Positions 33,403 to 46,090 of a stretch of DNA of 64,000 nucleotides are shown here, in pieces. Position 1 is the stretch's first letter, and every line of letters begins with the position of its first letter. The position numbers and the translations under genes are program-made. The notes under the pieces are model-generated. The model was not told the DNA's origin and did not search any database. It saw nothing but the letters and a program-made list of their open reading frames with translations. The stretch is from assembly GCA_936440205.1 (NCBI GenBank), contig OW387149.1:3417501-3481500 (forward strand), in the 5' to 3' direction. Origin of the DNA: Lepidonotus clava (lineage: Eukaryota; Annelida; Polychaeta; Phyllodocida; Polynoidae).

Positions 33403-34300
33403 ATTCTAAGATCAGATGGGTTTTTTTCCGGGCGTTTATCTAAATTCCTCTAAATTTATAAAATTGGTAACACATAATCACCATGGCTAGCAGCAAGCTT
33501 AAGGATATACATAATGCAGACCAAGATGCACACAGCAATTATCATTGCTCTGGTTTGCACACACTGTTGAGGGCTTCAGCCTGAGATGTAGGTGTATGCA
33601 AGCGGGGTAATAACAATTGCTGAGTGCACCTGCAGTATGTACTTTATTTATTCTATATTAGTTACACAAAAAATGTTTGAAATCTTTACTGAAAACAGAA
33701 GAAATGGCATTAGCTTTTACAGACAGGCATTATTGCCCTCCAGGGGCAATAACATATCTTTTATTCACCAATTATTGAGAGGGCAGATCAATGCTGAAGG
33801 TATAGGGGCTGGAATCCTGATATAGAATAAAATTGTTATACCAAGGCGTCGGTACAGTTTACAGTTTGGGAATGTGGGTAAATTAATATGACATCAATAT
33901 GTGGTGGTGATGGTGTCATGCAGAGGTTGGTTTCCACAGTTATAAATATGATGAAGCATAAAAAAACAGATTAGACAAACAAATTTATGCAACAGAGACA
34001 TCTGTTACATATATGTATGTCTCAATTATTTTTTCCATATCTATTTTACAAATTCTCAAACAACTGTTGATCATGCGTTGTATCGTGACTATCCAGATTT
34101 ATAGAAAAGTAAATCTAACAATGCCACACTCGCAGAATATAAAAGTGCAAATTAAATTAATAGAATTTCTTTTATTATGCTTGTAGACAACTTACTTAGA
34201 TTATAAGACCAAACCAAAGTATTAATCTCTTATTTAATAATCAACACGAAAACGGGACACTTCTACATGTTTTTAATCGAGTAATCTTCAACACCTCTAA
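33403..34300. other. AT-rich non-coding stretch
   Basis: No gene was recognised. Confidence 0.5.
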
Positions 34301-34409
34301 ACTTTGGATTCTCACACTGTAGATTCTACACTTTGAAATTTCCACACTGTTAACCACCGTGTTATTTCCACACCGTTGACCAGATATACCCCAACGAATT
34401 TTGGTTTTT

Positions 34410-34458
34410 CACTCATCCTGAAGAAGACTTTCAAACAGTCGAAACATGTTGATCATTG
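34410..34458 (+). ncRNA. Hammerhead-ribozyme-like core, possible Penelope-type relic
   Basis: CTGAAGA (34418-34424), a short stem GACT/AGTC and GAAA (34441-34444) follow the order of the hammerhead core (CUGANGA - stem II - GAAA). Penelope-like retroelements are known to carry such motifs. One extra A precedes the stem and stems I and III are not clear, so activity is doubtful. The solo LTR is inserted right after it. Confidence 0.3.
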
Positions 34459-35291
34459 TGTGACGTTCTCTGGTAAGTCGGGGTTGCCGATTCTTACAGC
34501 AGAGGAACGTGGGGATTGTTCGGGTCTCGGGGCGGACGGGGAATCCGGGCCAAGAACCGAGATGTGTTTTTAGAGTCGTGCCTCGCGCACGAGGGGGGGG
34601 GGGGGGCTGAGCGAATTGGTCGGGAATCGGCGCTCGATGTCAAACGGAGGACTGCGGGGAAGGGAAATTATGGTAGGGGTACGGGTCGGCCGGGGTTCGT
34701 CTCGCTCTATCTCCCAGACCAGCATTCACCCCTACCGGGCGGTCCACCCCGTGGTTCCGGTCCGCGGGGCCGTCGGGCCGACGGTCGGGCCCCTACCCTA
34801 AGTTTCTCCTATTTATCTCGAACTTCGACTGTTTTATCCTAACTTCTGGTTAATTGCTCGGATCGGCTCATCTTAGCGGTTGTTTCAGGAAAGAAGACAC
34901 GTCTGGACACAAGGAGAACTGTTAAAGAACTCTGTTTATTCGGGCCTCACCGCCCCTTTATATACCCTAGAGGTCAGCCCTGATTGGCTGCTTTCAGTCA
35001 CGTGGTCTACAACTGACGTCACTTCCGGTTTACATTCTCGTTTCCGGTTTACATATCACTTCCGGTTTACATCTTTCCGGGTCTCGTTCCTTTACATATT
35101 CGTTCCTTTACACTTTCGTTCCTTTACATATTCGTGCCTCTTTTTCGGGCTTTTTACACTTTCGTTCATTTTTACATATTTCGTTCTTTTACACTTTCGT
35201 TCCTTTTACGAACATATATACCTTTTATAATATTACCTTATTTTCTCTTATTTTGATCTCTACATATTTGGATGAATAGGCATTCATCACA
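34459..35291 (-). mobile_element. Solo LTR of the same Ty3/gypsy family, reverse orientation
   Basis: The complement of 5098-6103, from TGTGACGTTCTC (34459) to CATTCATCACA (35291), with the same GC-rich half, CRE and TATA region and ACGAA-rich U3, but 833 bp long and clearly diverged. ATTG flanks both sides (34455-34458, 35292-35295). No internal region is present, so it is a solo LTR left by LTR-LTR recombination. It is much older than the 5-20-kb insertion. Confidence 0.92.
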
Positions 35292-35295
35292 ATTG

Positions 35296-35960
35296 TGCTA
35301 CCTGTCTACTAAAGTAATAAATATCATCAAGTCGTCCATCTATTTGTGCTTGTCGAGTTTGGTATCTACTCTACACTTTTAGATTATAAGAGTAACCTCC
35401 AAATAAAATAGAAATCCTGCACACGTGATTGGAAATATGTTGCTTTAGAAAGACCTTACATGGCTAACATGATGTTATGCATAAATTACAAAGCGTACCA
35501 TGTTTGAAATTAATATCCAGAAAAAATATCCAATAGAACATATTAACATAAACTTCATATTATGGCCTTGCACATGAACTATAAGGCATCTTTATACAGT
35601 GCAATAACAAACTATGAACAGGTTGTTTTTCTACGTAACTCTGATATCAGAGGGGAACCATCCCTTCAACATAACATAAGGTATCTATGGTCAATGTGCC
35701 AAACCACTAACAACCACCTAAGTCCCACACCTAGGTTGTTCTCTTTAGGTGCCAGGTTACATACAACCTGACTCGAGGCACTATTACACTACACAACTAG
35801 GGCTGTGATACCAGCCCAATATGATACGATTACAGACAATTTGCATACAGGAGTGATATAGTTGTTAAAAATTAGCAAAATGGAGTATCTCACATATGTG
35901 TAACAAAGGATTTTATCTCTAATATGTGTGACTTCTCTGCGACATCATCATATTGAAGGA
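35296..35960. other. AT-rich non-coding stretch
   Basis: No gene was recognised. Confidence 0.5.
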
Positions 35961-36187
35961 GGGTGGGATGGTCTAGCGGGTAGCACGTTGGCATTGCACA
36001 TGGATGGCCAGGGATTGGTTCCTGGTAGCTACTTATTAGACCACCTTGCCTTGCTGTTGTTTCCACCCCCATAGATTCGGTCATCCAACTGGTATACACA
36101 AACGTGAGTTGGTGTTGATATAGCTGAAAAAATTGCTGAATACACCCTAAACTCCAACAATTATCATCATCATCGTCGTTGTTGTCA
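35961..36187 (+). mobile_element. SINE family A (tRNA-headed)
   Basis: Head GGTCTAGCGGGTAGCACG with a B-box-like GGATTGGTTCCTGG; tail AAATTGCTGAATACACCC, then TAAACTCCAACA and an (ATC)n run. It matches 30516-30730 on the other strand. Confidence 0.7.
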
Positions 36188-36349
36188 GATTGAAGCTCAA
36201 GTCATGTAGTGTTATACCCCCTTCACGAAGCGTTTCCACCTGCTGACTAAACCCTGGCAACTAGTCGGCGACAAATGTTAACACTTTCCAAATGGCAGCC
36301 ATAAATCAACAATGAGTAATTTTGATGGACCATTTGGAACTGGTTACCC

Positions 36350-36500
36350 AGCCAAGGATGTGATGTTGTTATAACTTTGCAGCAACTTTTGATGTTTCTG
36401 TATTTGGTTCTTGATACGATCTTTTGATGTCTCCCAATTACGTCGGTGCTGTCATTATGCACCAGTATTGCAGCGCATAACCAAACTGTTCCAACAGTGA
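36350..36500 (+). mobile_element. MITE family M1, left part
   Basis: Starts CCCAGCCAAGGATGTGATG after a TA and continues TTGCAGCAACTTTTG ... CCCAATTACGTCGGTGCTGT, as in the 55-kb copy. The right end is not found. Confidence 0.55.
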
Positions 36501-36894
36501 GAGAACAGCAAGAGTTTAGTTATGGGTCTCTCAACAGTGCAAACCATAACGAGGGTTTGATTAAAAAAAATTGCACTGTAGTGCAAGAATCCAGCATCAA
36601 TGTTCACCCACTTCTAATCATTTGTTTGGGCTGAAAATTTCAGGAGGTTTGGATTTAAATATCTTCTTTTCAGAACCGTTTTCAGAATTAAAATTTGTCC
36701 AGTAGAACAGCCAACATTCAACAAGTGCAACTGTATAATCTCGTTTAAAACTGAAATCGTTATTAAAATAACGAGATTCTTCGCCTGTTAATGAAAGAGA
36801 AACTAAAGTCTGATAATTAGATAATAATAAGTTAATCATATATTTGTTTAAAGAAGAGGTTGTTATTGGCAAAGAGGAACGCGTGAGGAAAAAA

Positions 36895-38735
36895 GGCACA
36901 CCCAATGTAGATACTGTATTAAAGTGGGAACAAATTTCTTGAGATTTTAAAGATTTGAACTTGTTCTTGTATACTTGCCACATCATAAAAACATAGTCAC
37001 TATGCTGAATAACATGTCTTTTGACATTGTCTAAAACTTGAAATTTTTTTTTTTTGTAAAGATGGAAAATTGAAGGCGTTTTTGGACACTTTGTGCATCT
37101 TAAAAATAAGGTTGCCATGCTGACAAATATGTCTGATGACCTTGTCTAGAACTCGGAAGGGAAAAGAAATTTCATGAAAATCAAAAATTTTGAAGTCATT
37201 TTTACACACTTGGCACATGATAAAAACATGGCTGCCATACTAATAAACATGTTTGATGACCTTGTCTTAAACTTGGAAGTAAAAAGAAATTTCATGAAAA
37301 ATAAAAGATTTGAAGTCATTTTTGGGCATTAGGTGCATCATAAAAACATAGCCACCATGCTGACAAATATGTCTGATGACCTTGTCTAAAACTTGGAAGT
37401 GAAAAGAAAGCTTATGAAAATTATAAATGTTGAAGTTGTTTTTGAGCACTTGGCGTATCATAAAAACATGGCTGCCATGCTGACAAACATGTCCGATGAC
37501 CTTGTGCAAAACTTGAAAGTGAAAAGAAATTTCTGAAAAAAAAAAATGTTGAAGTCATTTTTGGGCACTTGGTGCATCCTAAAAACATGGCCGCCATGCT
37601 GACAAATATGTCTGATGAACCTGTCTATAACTTGGAAGTGAAAAGAAATTTCTTGAAAAATAAAACTTTTTAAGTAATTTCTGGGCAATAGGCGCATCAT
37701 AAAAATATGGCTGCCATGCTGAAAACCATGTCTGATGACCTTGTGTAAAACTTGGAAGTGAAAAGAAATTTCCTGAAAATAAAGAAATGTTGAAGTAATT
37801 TTTGGGAATTCGGTGCATCATAAAAACATGGCCACCATGCTGACAAATATGTCTGATGACCTTGTCTAAAACTTGGAAGTGAAAAGAAAACTTTGAAAAT
37901 TATAAATGTTGAAGTTGTTTTTGTGCACTTGGCGCATCATAAAAACATGGCTGCCATGCTGACAAACATGTCCGATGACCTTGTGCAAAACTTGGAAGTG
38001 AAAAGAAATTTCGGAAAAAAAAAAAATGTTTAAGTCATTTTGGGCACTTGGTGCATCATAAAAACATGGCCGCCATGCTGAGAAATATGTCTGATGACCT
38101 TGTCTAAAACTTGGAAGTGAAAAGAAAGCTTTGAAAATTATAAAAGTTGAAGTTGTTTTTGTGCACTTGGCGCATCATAAAAACATGGCTGCCATGCTGA
38201 GAAACATGTCCGATGACCTTGTGCAAAACTTGGAAGTGAAAAGAAATTTCCAAAAAAAAAATAATGTTGAAGTCATTTTGGGCACTTGGTGCATCATAAA
38301 AACATGGCCGCCATGCTGAGAAATATGTCTGATGACCTTGTGTAAAACTTGAAAGTGAAAAGAAATTTCTTGAAAATTAAAAATTCTGAAGTCGTTTTTG
38401 GATACTTGGCATGTCACAAAAACATGGTCGCCTTGCTGACAAACATGCCTGATGACGTTATCTTAAACTTAGATGTTAAAAGAAATTGACACAAAATTAG
38501 AAATGTTGAAGTTGTTTTTGACACTTGGCATGTCATAAAAACATGGTAACCATACTGATAAATATGTGAGATGACCTTGTCTAAAAGTTGCAAGTAAAAG
38601 GAAATTCCTATAAAATAGAAAATTTGAAGTCATTTTTGGACACTTGACACATCATAAAAACATGGCCGCCATGCTGACAAACATGTCTGATGACCTTGTG
38701 TTAATGTTGGAATTGAAAACAAATGTCATTCAGAT
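36895..38735 (+). repeat. Satellite-like array, about 15 x 120 bp
   Basis: Units recur every 119-122 bp (near 36990, 37110, 37229, 37351, 37471, 37591 and on to 38670). Consensus pieces: CATCATAAAAACATGGCCGC, CATGCTGACAAATATGTCTG, ATGACCTTGTCTAAAACTTG and GAAGTGAAAAGAAATTTC. In the middle, odd and even units alternate, giving a 240-bp higher-order period. Most units carry the near-palindrome CATGGCNGCCATG. Edges are more diverged than the centre, as expected for unequal exchange. Confidence 0.92.
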
Positions 38736-40136
38736 TTGAAATTGTGAATTAGTTTTTTCTCATTTGGCATACCATAACAACAGAAGGTAGGGGATTTGAC
38801 CTCTGTTCCACTTGGTCGCCCACCTAATGACATGCCAGGCAATTGCCCTGCACCTTCTCTCCACTCTCCCACTAGAGTTGCCCACCACTCAAAGTTGTTT
38901 ATTATTGTTTTAACTATCCTGAAACTTGTAAATTTTAACCAAATAACATGAATACAAGCAAAATACATACAAACTTATAAGAGAAATATGTAAAATACAT
39001 TCAAGGTATTTTTTTTAAAGAATTATAACAACACAAAATCCATTCTAATGTAAAAATTGTCAAAGGCCATAAGACACATCTACACGTAACTAAATGTAAC
39101 TAAAAGCTTCTCTCACAAGAAAACCCATGCATCCCCTCTCCAAGCATAGGACAGGAACCAGGGGATTAAATGTGTGATAATGGGGTGAACTGGCTCTTTC
39201 ACTTGTTCAAAGAAAAAGCCATCCTATACTTCGCCTATCAAACTTTATACCATTGGTGAAACTTAATACAACGCGAAGAATAAGGGGACCCATCGCAACA
39301 GCGACGTCCTATTAGCGAGACATTGTGCTGTTTAAAAGTTTGAACAGGGACGGGTCTCACTGTTTGTAACAACTTTCCCAACAGCAACGCCCGTTATGCG
39401 ACAGAGCACAGGTTGATAGAAAACACTGCGAAGGAATAATTTTTTCATAAATTAGGAGATGTGGGCATGCTCCTGATGTATTAGATGTACTTTTCTTGTG
39501 ACCGGTTATTGTATCATCATTCTGGTAGCTATGTTAATGGACCCTCACCCAGTGGGGGTGCTGATAGGGGTGAGGTGCTGGGGGAGTATATCAAAGGTGT
39601 CTGTGATTCAGACAGGATGGGGGCAGGCACAAAACCAACAGGTTATTACCACAGCTATTCCTCATATACAAATCATGGTGATATAAGAAGAACTGCGAAG
39701 GAAGTCTGAGGATGGTTGAAGACCCCAGGGCAAATCGTCACAAACCGCGAGTGAAAGCTCTACGATTGTACAATTGCCTTACAGACATGCGAGGACATCC
39801 TCAAAGCTATATTTCCATATTTTACTACCACAAAATAGGTAGAAATTCATGGTATATACAGCAGAACTGGACTCACTGCCCCCCCCCCTCCCAACAACAT
39901 ATGCACCGCTCAACAACCTGTATAGATAATAGCATGACTTTCTAGAACATATACCTTTGGTTCTATAGAAGGCTGTATTCCACTACCCAATTTTTTCCTG
40001 ACAATTTAATCTTGATAACTTGCCAGCAGGAACAGGCTTTAGTTCCTGCTGGCATGTTGTATACAATTTTAGATGGATTTATAATTCTCTTTCAAATGGT
40101 ATGTAGCATGCAGGTGTGTTGCCGTTGTATTGAAGA
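38736..40136. other. Non-coding; degraded M2 copy
   Basis: About 39675-39830 resembles the M2 element at 3229 (ATATAAGAAG ..., AATCGTCACAAACCG). A poly-C run lies at about 39880. An open frame at 39485-39709 has no recognisable features. Confidence 0.4.
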
Positions 40137-40310
40137 CAAGTGGCTTTGCCAAGCTGAAAAACACAGGCAATGACAAACTCCATCAGGATTCAAACCCACA
40201 ACCTTTAGGTTTGGAGGTGGGGCCCCTAACCACTACACCATGAAGGCACAAAGATGATGGGAGAGGAACTAAATAATGGTGTCATGACCTAATTTGCTGG
40301 TTCCCACAAT
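40137..40310 (-). mobile_element. SINE family B (tRNA-headed)
   Basis: Minus strand: TGGTGTAGTGGTTAGGGG (A box), GGGTTTGAATCCTGATGG (B box), then GTTTGTCATTGCCTGTG and TTTTTCAGCTTGGC. The copy at 59611-59785 shares these and the upstream GTGGGAACCAGCAAATT, so the repeat is longer than the tRNA head. Confidence 0.7.
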
Positions 40311-41037
40311 TCCTTTAAAACGCTGTTTACGACATTAGTAACCAAATGGACTGGCTTATAAGAGCCTATTTCACTGGTTCTTGGTATAGCCTGAAGTAAG
40401 TTCAGTGTGTAGACTGTAACATGCAAAAGGACTGTAGAAGTAGTAGAATAACAACAAAACACCCATCATCCTCTCTTACTACTCCTATCACAATCTCATC
40501 ATAACCCACAGCTCCAGTGGCCCAGTAACCAAATAACCAACATACCCACTGGTACCCGTCGGTGGGTGAGGTACAAGCCACCTGTCGCCAGAAACCAGCA
40601 ACAGACAACCCTGCCACCTGGCGGAATATACACAAACTAAGGCAACCACCTGTGGCTGTAAGGGGGGGGGGGGGGGTATGGGTGGGGGGAGTCACTCTGG
40701 CCCCTGCTCGTTCTCACACACGTATCCATCTCTGGCTTATTGTTTTTAGCCAGGGGTGGATACAGGGTTTGAAGGGGAAAAAATGCGAGGAAGGTGATGC
40801 TCAGGTAGAGAATGGAGTGGGGGAGGCTGGAGGCTAAGGAGGGTGGTAGGGATGGGAGTAGGGCGAGGGAGGGGGGAGGCAGGGGGAAGGAGGGGGGTAC
40901 AGATATAGCACCTACATCTATGATGAGTGAGGACTGATGGGGAGGGCAGGACTGGAATAGTGAGATGTATGGAGGGGGAGGTGCAGCCGGTGTCGTTGTA
41001 CTCCTGGTCTTTTGGTGGGAACATTTACACTACAGTG
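40311..41037. other. Non-coding, G-rich tract
   Basis: A poly-G run is at about 40662-40676 and GGGGTGGATACAGGG at 40745. Purine-rich to 41000. No gene. Confidence 0.4.
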
Positions 41038-41160
41038 TTAAGGGCCATACCCACTAGGCAATTTTGCCTGAATCGGCCGACAGATCAGTGCTAAAATCGG
41101 CCGATTCTAAGGGTAGAATCGGCCGATTTTAGTGGCTATTCAGATCAAAGATGCACATTT
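41038..41160 (+). mobile_element. MITE family M4, left half
   Basis: GGGCCATACCCACTAGGCAA, then AATCGGCCGA words. The right end is absent. Confidence 0.65.
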
Positions 41161-42765
41161 CAAAAGATTTCATAGGCTAGCATAGTTTGGAAAAAATAAG
41201 CACTCATATTTTAATATTTCACATAGTTTTATTTCACATAGTTTTACCTTGGATAAAGTCAAAGTCATTCATGTTTCTTCTTCCCCTACTAATGCACTAT
41301 TGATTTGTCTAATATGAAATTATTTTCTTATTTATTGAGTAGGCTATTAAAGAGAGAGGCTGTAATATATTGTGTCATTTCTTGAAGGGGGTTGTCTAAC
41401 AAAATGGCTGCTGTCACTCTTATGCACACCTCTACGGAGTGACAACAGGCATATTATTATGCCCAAAGGACCCCTCTAGCACCCCAAAATAGTTTCGGGT
41501 ATATACCTTTCATGGCACACGGAATCAGAATGTTCATGGCTCGGACCCCAGACTATTAATTATACTGAAAACTCTTTCAGCTCGTAACCTGGGGAACATT
41601 CCATAAAATTTTCACAATAATCCTGTTTAAGATACTATACGATACCCAAAAATGTTATTGCCATATGGATTGTTTGTTTTTCAATTTGTTTTTCAATTTG
41701 TTTTTTAATCAAACTTTTAAACTATATAGCATTCTTCCTTGGTCACATATACATATTTTGATATTATTAATATTTGTGAAAATATATATTTTTTAAGATT
41801 GCAATATATATTTAGAAATTATTGTCACAACACTGCTTTCAGGCTTTGGCAAAAATTTCTCGAGCATTGTGAAATTTTTATGGACATGCTTTGACTCACA
41901 ATAATTATTGCCAAATTTTTATGGGATGCATACTAGGTCTTCCGCAAGCTCCAGTAGAGCAACAGAAACAATCTTTCTGTAGCACATGACAGTTAGATTA
42001 ACTAAATAGTCACCAAAGTAGATAGGTAACATCAGTGTATAAGTCTCTTCTGTGCGCCATTGCATAACAGGTCTCACTGTTGCGAGGGTTGGCACAAACA
42101 GCGAGACTCATCCTTGATGAACAGCGAGTGTATCCAACTTTGCAGATAACAGCAAGGTTTGACCACCTCTTTTTTAAATGTGTAAAAAGGGCATATTTGG
42201 GTAATTATTTTGTTAATTATGTTTTCAGCAAATGATAGCTGTGTCAAGGTTATAAAATATTCTAGAGGCAAGTGGCAAAAATGTATGTATCAATCAATTA
42301 AATGTGTTCAAAAAGTGTACAAAACCATTGCAAAAGTGAAGGTTTGCATTTTGAAAACCTTAAGGATATCACTGTTGCAAGACCCATATCTAAACCCTCA
42401 CTGTGCTTTTGCTGTTGCAAGGGTTTGATTATGCAGTGGACCACAGGTTACATGGAAAGTGTGAACATGCCTTTTGATTTCAAAACCTAACAATATGTAC
42501 ATTTTTATAGTGAAAAAAATGCAAAGTCACTACATTTTCTTGGCTTTTGCCAATCAATTAGATATGTGGAGAATGTGTTGTGAATGTGTTGAGGATGTGG
42601 TTATAATGACTGAGGCAGGTGCCCTGGTTCTTTTTGGGTCTAATAGTGTAAACAGTGGCAGAGGGCCAACCCAATCTCTGGGCGTGTGGTGAGGTGTGTG
42701 GGGGGGTTACCTTACCCACCTGGCCTGGGTACAGAAAGGTATATCCACAGGCTTTGTATCTATAG
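41161..42765. other. AT-rich non-coding stretch
   Basis: No gene or repeat was recognised. Confidence 0.5.
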
Positions 42766-43099
42766 ATCCTAAAGGCCGTATTCCACATACCGAAAGTCAA
42801 GTTGCCTATATTGACCCTCTCCATGGTAACGTTCTATACCAGCAGCCACTAATTTCAGCAATTTCGGCGCCTGAGAGTGCATAATCGGGGGCCAAAAGTG
42901 CGCAATCAGTGGCTGAAAGTGCATAATCGGCAGCTGAAAGTGTGATATTGGCAACTAGTACAAAATTGGCAGGCAAAATTTACCAACATGTTGGTAAATT
43001 TTATCAGCAGTTCTGCCGATACACTATCAGTAGTTGCAAAAATGTATTGGCTTGAAATCGGCATCGCACTTTTGGTATGCGGAATACGGCCTTTAGGAT
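42766..43099. mobile_element. MITE family M6 with ~33-bp inverted ends
   Basis: ATCCTAAAGGCCGTATTCC-ACATACCGAAAGT at the left matches the complement of the right end with about two changes. The interior repeats GAAAGTGCATAATCGG. It abuts a SINE family C copy. Confidence 0.8.
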
Positions 43100-43100
43100 G

Positions 43101-43345
43101 CTGATGGTACATAGGTGTTGGCTTCATCATCCAAAGGTTGGAGGTTCAAGTCTCTGTCCTGCTGCTGTGGTATTAGACATTCTCCCTGTGGTCAACGACA
43201 GGGTTATCAAAGGACTAGTGGTATCAGCCATTGTATGTGGTGCCCTGCCTATTGGACCATGCACATTAAAGAACACCTGTCTCGGTAAAAGTGTAGGAGT
43301 ATGGTCTCTACCTTCTCATAGATTCAATCATCCAGGAGCAAGGGT
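43101..43345 (+). mobile_element. SINE family C copy
   Basis: B-box-like GGAGGTTCAAGTCTC near 43140 and the central domain TATGGTCTCTACC-TTCTCATAGATTCAATCA. The same domain occurs at 45398-45635 (minus), 47345-47530 (plus) and 1885-1965 (minus). Confidence 0.6.
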
Positions 43346-43890
43346 GAAATATCCCAGTGCTCAAGAACCATTGAGTCTGGTAGTTCAAATCAACCAACAA
43401 ACAAACATAATACACCCTTCTCACAAACCTGCGCAGCTTACTAGTGTATATGTGTCGCCACCTTGGTGTGGAAAGCTTAGATAGGGTTATAGAGGGGATG
43501 AACTGAGAGTTAAGATTTTATCTTGGTTTTAAGGAATGTTTGGAGCATAGTATATTTTCAAAGTTAATTGAGTTTACAAAATTCTTAACCTACTTTGCTT
43601 AGATTGCCTTTCATGAAATGACGGATGCATACAAATCCTTATGTCAATGCTAAAATTATTATTCAAAATTACTGTACATGTACTTTAAAATTACTTTAAA
43701 ATCAGGTAATAATAATAACAATCACCCCTAAAATCCTATAAAATCAAACTGAATTCAATCAATACAAATCAACATTAAAACCATGAGTCCTCGTGCAAAG
43801 TGCTCAATTATTCGATGCAATCCCAAATCTCAAAAATGTTGTTGTCTTACCAATACCAAATCAATACTATAAACAGACGGCATCAGTCTG
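43346..43890. other. AT-rich non-coding stretch
   Basis: No gene was recognised. Confidence 0.5.
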
Positions 43891-46090
43891 GCATAACTTT
43901 CCCGTCCTACTTCCAGACATCAACCCTCAGCAGTCGGGTCTGATTTCTGCCGTCGGATAACAACGGCACGGAGTTTTATTATGGTTTGAGTTTTGAATAT
44001 TGGCAGCTATTTTTCTTATTTCTTGTGACCCAGTGGGTTAGCGTGCAACTCCAGACAGTACTGAAGGGGATGATCTATGATGTGATTTTGGGCCAATTTT
44101 GAACCGATTTTGAAAGTCGGTTTGTTAAATAATTGTCTTTTTTTATTATAGAATATATAATTTTCCAAAAAGTTTTAAATAATTCATATCAAAAACATAA
44201 TATTTCAACAGGGAAAATTCATTCCAGATATTCAAAGAAAATCTGTTGGCGTTTTGTTGCATCGTGAATCATGGCCCTTAGGATCTATACTATGATGTGT
44301 TTTGTAAAGGTTTACCATACACGGTTTTTTTAATTTTTGTCTGATTGAAAGATATTTTGGTCAATTGAAACATATTAGGTTCAAGAGTACACATTATAAT
44401 TATACTGTTGCATAAGCTATGCATCTGCTGTTCGATAGCAATTGCAAGCATAACTTTCCCATCCTACTTCCAGACATCATCCCCATCCCGGTCGGGTCTG
44501 ATTTCCGCCTCTCTGGAAACCTCCGGATAACAAGGGGACGGAGTTTTTCATGAGGTTGCCGGCTCCTTTATTATGGCTTCATTGTTGGTCTTTAGGAGAC
44601 TATTTTTATGTTTCTTGTGACTCAGAAATGTCTGGCTGGTTTAGTATGGCCAGGATGAAGGATCTCAATCAGAGGATGTTCTATAAAGTTTGACCGTTTT
44701 ATAAATTGCTATACTTACCTAGACTTTAGATTCAACAAATATTTATGTACTGTTCCACAAGTGACATAAATGCTATTCAATCCACCCTTCTTTTTAAAAG
44801 TGGCACCCCCTCTTGGTGGAAATGTGAACCCTGGTGAGGGGAGTACAGTCTGCAGCACTGGTCACTTGGCTTGGAGCAGAGTTGAGCAAGGATTGGTTCC
44901 TATTTAGATACTCAAGGGTCTGTACTTGGTAGCAGTGTACAGAATGTATGTGTGGAGGAGGGGTGGGAGAGGGGTTAGTTGTGGCTGTTCACACCAGTTC
45001 AGTTCCACAGCCCAGGGCCCCTAAACACCCACTCAAGCTGAGGTACAAAACAATCCCTATTGTTGAGTACCTGTCATTGACTTGTCTTTAGAGTTGAGTG
45101 TTTTCAAAATAAAAGTCAATCTTGCCTCAAAGATTCCTTAATGTATCTAAACTGCATCTTTTATCATGAAATTAGGTTACTGGTAGCAAAGAACAGATAT
45201 TTTTACATGCAAATATGAGTGCTAAAAATGATCAGTTTACTTTATTGTTGGTTTATTGATGGGATTTAGAAATTGTCCCTGTGTTAGTCTATATGAATAC
45301 CCTGACCCAGAGTGGTGGGCTCCTGCCACCTTGGTCTGCTAGACACTAGGTCTCCACTGCGCAAGGTTGGTTGGGTGGTTATTGGTTGCTTTATGCCCTA
45401 ATTAACAGCCAGGGTCATATCAAGGGCGGTGATGGTGATCGAATCTATGAGAAGGTAGAGACCATACACACAACAGCCGATGGTCCTAAGACCTTTGATA
45501 TCCCTGTTGTTGTCACAGGGGGAAACACAGAGAGGTGTAGCAGCCCAGCCTGGCCCAGGATCGAACCCAGGACCTCTCACACTCCAAGTGAACGCTCCAG
45601 CCGCTTCACCACCCCGTGCCCCCAACCACTGCGCAAGGTCATAAGAAGGGTGTATAGAAGGCACAATTCTCTCATACTACTTTAAGAGTAAGACATAACC
45701 CCTAAGTCGGCTTTGGTTTACAACTCCCAGGAAACTTCCAGATGACAAAGATGGAGGATTAGGAGATCCCCACCTGATTTGATAGGTTGCTTTTCGAGTA
45801 TTGGAAGTCATTTTTCTTATTTCTTGTGACTCAGGGAGGGACTTGGTGGGTTATATGCAACTACAGATAGTATTAAGGATCTATACTATTGTATGATCTG
45901 TGCAGATTGGCACAATATTCTCACCAAATTCTGTTCTGGTTCACACCTCCGTGGAAACCTTTGGATAACAATCAGACGAAGTCTTTTTTGCATTGTCATG
46001 GTTTGCTTTGTGGACAAGGAGCCATATTCTTTTTGTTTCTTGTGACTCAGGAAGGGTTAGTATGCAACTCCATGCCCATATCTTCGTAAC
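43891..46090 (+). repeat. Four diverged copies of an interspersed ~190-bp repeat
   Basis: Copies near 43891-44080, 44450-44650, 45700-45850 and 45900-46090 share ACTTCCAGACATCA, GGATAACAANNNNACGGAGT, ATTATGG and TTTCTTGTGACTCAG. All are in the same orientation. A SINE C lies among them. Confidence 0.6.
45398..45635 (-). mobile_element. SINE family C (tRNA-headed), best copy
   Basis: Minus strand: GGTGGTGAAGCGGCTGGAGC (A box), GGGTTCGATCCTGGGCC (an exact B-box type), then GGTCTCTACCTTCTCATAG, ATTCGATCACCATC and TTGATATGACCCTGGCTGTT. A complete tRNA head joined to a conserved body. Confidence 0.75.

Noticed and set aside
37267-38417. Several 80-codon minus-strand frames
   Set aside because: Each is simply two 120-bp satellite units.
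36895-38735. CRISPR-like regular array
   Set aside because: The whole 120-bp unit is repeated with no unique spacers, so it is a satellite.
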